A DNA stretch of 64,000 bases from Kineococcus xinjiangensis (lineage in GTDB: Bacteria > Actinomycetota > Actinomycetes > Actinomycetales > Kineococcaceae). Each line of letters begins with the position of its first letter. Positions within the stretch are counted from its first letter, which is position 1. Shown here piece by piece: positions 58,961-64,000 of this stretch. The position numbers were made by a program, and so were the translations under genes. A model generated the notes under the pieces. That model had not been told where the DNA came from and did not search any database. It worked only from the letters and a program-made list of their open reading frames with translations. The stretch is taken from assembly GCF_002934625.1 (NCBI RefSeq), contig NZ_PTJD01000001.1, positions 248,001 through 312,000 of the forward strand. Direction: 5' to 3'.

Positions 58961-59890
58961 CTACGGAACTGGGCGCTCCCCTGGCGAGGCGGTTCGCCCG
59001 TCGCCGGCCGCGAGATCCCGGCCCTCGCTCCGGTCGCCGATCTGCAACGTGGTGCCGCCCGGCCCGAACCACAGCGTCCGCTGCGGGAAGGGGATGGTCA
59101 TGCCGGCTGCGTCGAGGGCCCGCTTGACGGACATGGCCACCGCACTGCGGACGCGCCAGCGGCTCGCCATGTCCGCCGGGTGCCAGTAGCGCACCACGAA
59201 CTCGATCGAGGAGTCGGCGAAGGCGTTGACCCACACGCTCGCGCCGGGCTTCTCGGCGACGCCCTCCGCGGCCCGGCAGGCCTCCAGCAGGACCTGCTGC
59301 GCCTGCTCCAGGTCGGTGTCGTAGGCCAGGCCGACGGTCAGGTCGGTGCGGCTGAACGGCGTGCGCGTGTAGTTGATGATCGGGTTCTTCAGGACCTCCG
59401 CGTTGGGCAGGTACACCCGGAGCCCGTCGTAGGTGGTGAGGACGACGGTGCGCAGGTTCACGTCCTCCACGACGCCCTCGTAGTCGCCGCTGCCGACCTG
59501 CTCGCCGATCCGGAAGGGCCTGCGCAGCTGCAGCAGGATGCCGGCGATGAGGTTCTGCAGGATGTCCTGGGCGGCGAAGGCGATGGCGATGCCGCCGACG
59601 CCGAGCGCCCCGAGCAGGGGGCCGATGCGCACACCCAGGATGCCGAGGGCGTAGACGGCCCCGAAGCAGACGACGAGGATGCTGAGGAAGCGCCCGAGCA
59701 GCCTGCCGATGTGGCGGTCGGCGTCGCCGCGGTCGACGGCGCGGACGAGGATCCAGCGCAGCAGCGCCGCGGCGGCGATGGCCGCGACGAACACGGCTGC
59801 CGAGCGCACCCCCTCGTGCCAGGTGATGTCGCCGGTGACCAGCTCCTCCTCCGCGGCCTGCAGGGCGAGGAGGGACAGCGCGCCCGTCAC
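58961..59890 (-). CDS. Small-conductance mechanosensitive channel (MscS family)
   Basis: A 309-aa MscS channel that releases solutes on hypo-osmotic shock. It has about three transmembrane helices, with the pore-lining GPLLGALGVGGIAIAFAAQDILQNLIAGILLQLRRPFRIGEQV and the beta domain EGVVEDVNLRTVVLTTYDGLRVYLPNAEVLKNPIINYTRTPFSRTDLTVGLAYDTD. A short disordered C-terminus follows. The typical core genome composition returns here, marking the right end of the accessory region. Confidence 0.93.
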   Translation of the reverse strand: MTGALSLLALQAAEEELVTGDITWHEGVRSAAVFVAAIAAAALLRWILVRAVDRGDADRHIGRLLGRFLSILVVCFGAVYALGILGVRIGPLLGALGVGGIAIAFAAQDILQNLIAGILLQLRRPFRIGEQVGSGDYEGVVEDVNLRTVVLTTYDGLRVYLPNAEVLKNPIINYTRTPFSRTDLTVGLAYDTDLEQAQQVLLEACRAAEGVAEKPGASVWVNAFADSSIEFVVRYWHPADMASRWRVRSAVAMSVKRALDAAGMTIPFPQRTLWFGPGGTTLQIGDRSEGRDLAAGDGRTASPGERPVP

Positions 59891-60064
59891 GTCGCCGGAC
59901 CACCCGATGCCGGGTGGACCCGCGGACGAGGGATGGGCGGATGGTGGTGGCGCGGCATGGGCCCAGGATGCCCGGGCGGCACCCCGGTGGCATCCCGCCG
60001 GGCGCGGGCGCTGCCGCGGGCACCCGTGGGCGGTCCAGCCGATCCGCTGCCGGGCGGTCGCGAC

Positions 60065-60607
60065 TCAGGCGGCGCGCTCGACGCCGTCCGGGTGGGTGCG
60101 GCCGGCGGCCTCGGCGACCACCGGGTCGCAGGCGGCGGCGAGGAGGAACCGGACGAGGAGGTGCGCCAGTGTGTCGTGCCCGCCCGTGGCCAGGGCGGCC
60201 GACATCGTCGCGGCGGGGCCGCTGAGCACGGCGCCGACCTCCGCGACGCGCGCGCGCCCGTCCTCGGTCAGCTCGAGGTGCAGGACGCGGGGGGCCCGGT
60301 CGCGGCGGCACTGCACCAGCTCCGCCCGCTCCAGGCGGGCGGCGACCGCCGACGTCGTCGCAGCCGCGAGCCCGGCCGAGCGGGCGATCGCAGCCAGCGG
60401 CTGCCCGTCGCCGCCCTCGGCCAGTTCCCGCAGGACCGCCCAGTCGGTCAGGGCGAGGCCGAACTCGGCGAGCAGCTCCTCCTCCTGCCGCGCCACGGCC
60501 AGCCCGGCGATGCCGAGGAGGCGGGACACCGGCATCGCCGCCAGGGCAGCGCGACGAACGTCGAGCTGCTGCACCGAGGTGATCGGCGTGAGGGCGAAGG
60601 CGATCAC
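60065..60607 (-). CDS. MarR-family transcriptional regulator
   Basis: A 180-aa winged-helix regulator: VIAFALTPITSVQQLDVRRAALAAMPVSRLLGIAGLAVARQEEELLAEFGLALTDWAVLRELAEGGDGQPLAAIARSAGLAAATTSAVAARLERAELVQCRRDRAPRVLHLELTEDGRARV. The GLAAATTSAVAARLERAELVQ recognition helix and the wing DRAPRVLHLELT are typical. Start GTG 60607 is a choice; the frame extends to 60682 into the ilvC terminator, so the later start is preferred. Confidence 0.85.
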   Translation of the reverse strand: MIAFALTPITSVQQLDVRRAALAAMPVSRLLGIAGLAVARQEEELLAEFGLALTDWAVLRELAEGGDGQPLAAIARSAGLAAATTSAVAARLERAELVQCRRDRAPRVLHLELTEDGRARVAEVGAVLSGPAATMSAALATGGHDTLAHLLVRFLLAAACDPVVAEAAGRTHPDGVERAA

Positions 60608-60679
60608 CGTGGCAACATCGGCAGGTCCGCCCCGCTGCTTGAGCCTGTACGGCCGGCCGGTGCGTCCCGGCTGCGGACG

Positions 60680-60726
60680 CACCGGCGCCCCGGCGCGGAC
60701 ACGGGGTCCGCACCGGGGCGCCGGTG
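60680..60726 (-). terminator. Terminator after ilvC
   Basis: 21-bp stem (60680-60700 with 60706-60726, one G-U pair) around a 5-base loop, 17 bp beyond the ilvC stop. Confidence 0.85.
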
Positions 60727-60743
60727 GAGGGTGCAGCGCCGGG

Positions 60744-61784
<1,041 letters not shown>

Positions 61785-61880
61785 TCAGGTGTGGGCCATC
61801 CCGGGTGGTGTCCAGCTCCGTGCTGGCCCGGGTCCGGTTCGGGTGGTCGTGGTCCGTGCGGGTGCGCGGACGGTCGCGCG

Positions 61881-61936
61881 TCGGGCGGTGCGGTTCGGGC
61901 GGTGCGGTGTCAGGCCGTGCGGTGTCAGGCCGTGCG
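61881..61936. repeat. Tandem micro-repeats at the ilvN stop
   Basis: A 14-bp unit TCGGGCGGTGCGGT repeated exactly twice (61881-61908), then a 15-bp unit GTCAGGCCGTGCGGT nearly repeated (61909-61938). The second array overlaps the ilvN stop codon. Confidence 0.75.
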
Positions 61937-62437
61937 CAGCGCACGGTCGGAGATCGAGCGGCCGCCGCGGGCGAGCGCCACGGTGCCGGACTGCACGAGC
62001 TCCCGGATGCCGAAGGGCTCCAGGATCCGCAGCAGCGCGGCCAGCTTCTCGGAACTGCCCGTCGCCTCCACCGTGACCGCGTCGACGGAGACGTCGACGA
62101 CGTGGGCGCGGAAGAGCTGCACCGCGTCGAGGACCTCGCCGCGGGTGGTGGCGTCGGCCCGCACCTTCACGAGCATCAGCTCGCGCTCGACCGAGGCGAC
62201 GGAGTCCAGCTCGACGATCTTGAGCACGTTCACCAGCTTGTTGAGCTGCTTCGTGACCTGCTCCAGCGGCTGCTTCTCCACGTCCACGACCACGGTCATG
62301 CGGGAGATGTCCGGCCGCTCGGTCGGGCCGACGGTGAGCGACTGGATGTTGAAGCCGCGCCGGGCGAACAGGGAGGAGACGCGCATCAGCACGCCCGGCT
62401 TGTCCTCCACCAGGACCGACAGGGTGTGCTGGCTCAT
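61925..62437 (-). CDS. ilvN: Acetolactate synthase small (regulatory) subunit
   Basis: A 170-aa regulatory subunit: ACT domain [52 protein letters not shown] and an ALS_ss C-terminal domain ending LARGGRSISDRALRTA. It binds valine and adjusts IlvB. The ATG overlaps the ilvB stop (TGATG), so the two are translationally coupled. Confidence 0.96.
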   Translation of the reverse strand: MSQHTLSVLVEDKPGVLMRVSSLFARRGFNIQSLTVGPTERPDISRMTVVVDVEKQPLEQVTKQLNKLVNVLKIVELDSVASVERELMLVKVRADATTRGEVLDAVQLFRAHVVDVSVDAVTVEATGSSEKLAALLRILEPFGIRELVQSGTVALARGGRSISDRALRTA

Positions 62438-64000
62438 CAGGAGATCACCTTCTCGGTCCCGGAGTCGTTGGAGTACAGGTCGCCGTCGACGTCGCGGTCC
62501 CAGTCCGGGCTCATGCCCCGGGCGTACTGGATGGCGTCGTTGCTGACCCCGGCGGCCACCATCGGCCACACCATCGCGTCCCGGTGCACCCGGAAGTCGA
62601 CGACGACGGGGACGTCGTTGATGGCCATGGCCTTCTCGATGGTCGCGTCGACGTCCTCGGGCCGCTCGCAGCGCAGGCCCACGCAGCCGTAGGCCTCCGC
62701 CAGCTTCACGAAGTCCGGGATCGCCATGCCGCGCCCGGAGTGGTCACCGGAGTGCAGGTCCGTGTTGGAGTAGCGCTCGGAGTAGAAGAGCGTCTGCCAC
62801 TGCCGCACCATGCCGAGGCTGGAGTTGTTGATGATCGCCACCTTGACGGGGATGTCGTTCAGGGTGCAGGTGGCGAGCTCCTGGTTGGTCATCTGGAAGC
62901 AGCCGTCGCCGTCGATTGCCCACACCACGGCGTCGGGCCGCCCGACCTTGGCGCCCATCGCCGCCGGCACGGCGTAGCCCATGGTCCCGAGGCCGCCCGA
63001 GTTCAGCCAGGTGCGGGGCTTCTCGTACTGCACGAACTGCGCCGCCCACATCTGGTGCTGACCGACGCCGGCGACGTAGAGGGCGTCGGGGCCGGCGATG
63101 GCGCCGATGCGGGAGATCACGTGCTGGGGGGCGACGGTGCCGTCCTCGGCGTCGGCGTAGCCGAGGGGGTAGGTGCGCTTCCAGCCGTTCGTCTGCGCCT
63201 GCCAGTCGGCGATGTCGAGCGCGGCGCCGTCGGCCAGCTCGGCCTCCAGGGCGCGCACGAGCTCACCGGTGATGAGCTTCGCGTCGCCGACGATCGGCAC
63301 GTCCACGACCCGGTTCTTGCCGATCTCGGCGGGGTCGATGTCGGCGTGGATGACCTTCGCGTCCGGGGCGAACGAGGACAGCAGCCCGGTCACGCGGTCG
63401 TCGAAGCGGGCGCCGAGGGTGATGAGCAGGTCGGCCTTCTGCAGGGCGGTGACGGCCGCGACCGTCCCGTGCATCCCCGGCATGCCGAGGTTGACCGGGT
63501 GCGAGTCGGGCAGCGCACCGCGCGCCATCAGCGTGGTGACCGCGGGGATGCCGGTGAGGTCGGCCAGGGCGAGCAGCTCCGGGGAGGCGTCCGCCTTGAT
63601 CATGCCGCCGCCGACGTAGAGGACCGGCCGGCGGGAGGCCAGGATCAGCTTGGCGGCCTCCTTCACCTGCTTGCCGTGCGGGCGCACCGTGGGCCGGTAG
63701 CCCGGCAGGTCCACCTTCTCCGGCCACTCGAAGGACGTCGTGGCCTGCAGGGCGCTCTTCGCGACGTCGACGAGGACGGGGCCGGGACGCCCGGTGGCGG
63801 CGATGTGGAAGGCCTCGGCGATGACCCGGGGGATCTCCGCCGCGTCGGTCACGAGGTAGTTGTGCTTCGTGATCGGCACCGTGATGCCGGAGATGTCAGC
63901 TTCCTGGAACGCGTCGGTGCCGATGGCGGAGGCGCCGACCTGACCGGTGATCGCGACCATCGGGACGGAGTCCATGTTCGCGTCGGCGATCGGCGTGACG
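62437..64000 (-). CDS. ilvB: Acetolactate synthase large subunit (C-terminal ~520 aa; N-terminus outside window)
   Basis: The ThDP-dependent catalytic subunit that makes acetolactate or acetohydroxybutyrate. The frame is open to the window edge and reads [50 protein letters not shown]. Later features are the middle domain ([46 protein letters not shown]), and the ThDP site [43 protein letters not shown]. The first 60-110 residues, including the catalytic Glu, lie beyond base 64000. Confidence 0.96.
   Translation of the reverse strand, partial: VTPIADANMDSVPMVAITGQVGASAIGTDAFQEADISGITVPITKHNYLVTDAAEIPRVIAEAFHIAATGRPGPVLVDVAKSALQATTSFEWPEKVDLPGYRPTVRPHGKQVKEAAKLILASRRPVLYVGGGMIKADASPELLALADLTGIPAVTTLMARGALPDSHPVNLGMPGMHGTVAAVTALQKADLLITLGARFDDRVTGLLSSFAPDAKVIHADIDPAEIGKNRVVDVPIVGDAKLITGELVRALEAELADGAALDIADWQAQTNGWKRTYPLGYADAEDGTVAPQHVISRIGAIAGPDALYVAGVGQHQMWAAQFVQYEKPRTWLNSGGLGTMGYAVPAAMGAKVGRPDAVVWAIDGDGCFQMTNQELATCTLNDIPVKVAIINNSSLGMVRQWQTLFYSERYSNTDLHSGDHSGRGMAIPDFVKLAEAYGCVGLRCERPEDVDATIEKAMAINDVPVVVDFRVHRDAMVWPMVAAGVSNDAIQYARGMSPDWDRDVDGDLYSNDSGTEKVIS

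Overview
The window is high-GC DNA (roughly 75% GC by eye) with GTG starts, overlapping GTGA/ATGA/TGATG gene junctions and single-copy actinobacterial housekeeping genes (SepIVA-like protein, DUF177, DUF3515, FbiD/CofC, IclR-type NdgR, lysine-tailed HU). It is chromosomal DNA of an actinomycete. Protein style and gene order suggest Kineosporiales (Kineococcus-like); that placement is inference, not a database result.

Left part (1-13.4 kb): a long minus-strand run, recG-rsmD-coaD-sepIVA-DUF177-rpmF-rnc-mutM-acyP-smc, covering replication-fork rescue, rRNA methylation, CoA synthesis, septation, a ribosomal protein, RNA processing, base-excision repair and chromosome condensation. smc runs off the left edge. 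rpmB stands divergent to recG with its own promoter and terminator. thiL, a DUF3515 protein and ddl follow.

13.4-25.4 kb: a Cys/Met-metabolism PLP enzyme, a secreted GH3 beta-glucosidase with a divergent LacI regulator and two spaced operator-like sites, gpsA, fbiD/cofC, murA, a HU protein with a very repetitive tail, and leuCD divergent from ndgR.

25.4-30 kb: an accessory patch with a frame-broken toxin-immunity pair, a MerR-controlled DUF4188/membrane-protein pair, three copies of a 49-bp palindromic repeat (two more lie at 3.0-3.2 kb) and a tRNA-Gln/Glu/Glu cluster.

30-49 kb: gltX, a FAH-family hydrolase, cimA, ilvE and leuB (branched-chain amino acids), a two-component system whose kinase carries a duplicated membrane sensor, a GGDEF-EAL protein, a secreted M14 carboxypeptidase, a YcaQ/AlkZ-like protein, an unknown membrane protein with a hairpin over its ribosome site, and a MacB-type ABC exporter.

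49.2-58.9 kb: the most unusual part. Small unrelated genes (lipoprotein, truncated NUDIX, DUF4253, maltokinase-cap-like, alpha/beta hydrolase, nucleotidyltransferase, ECF sigma/anti-sigma, DUF4375-like, several unknowns) sit mostly one per interval between copies of a degenerate repeat centred on TCATGATCGCGC. The six clear copies all point the same way, whatever the strand of the genes. This looks like a cassette array, but the repeats are not canonical integron attC sites.

58.9-64 kb: MscS channel, MarR regulator, then ilvC-ilvN-ilvB on the minus strand, with ilvB running off the right edge. With leuCD, leuB, ilvE, cimA and ndgR the window holds most of the branched-chain amino-acid pathway in four separate transcription units.
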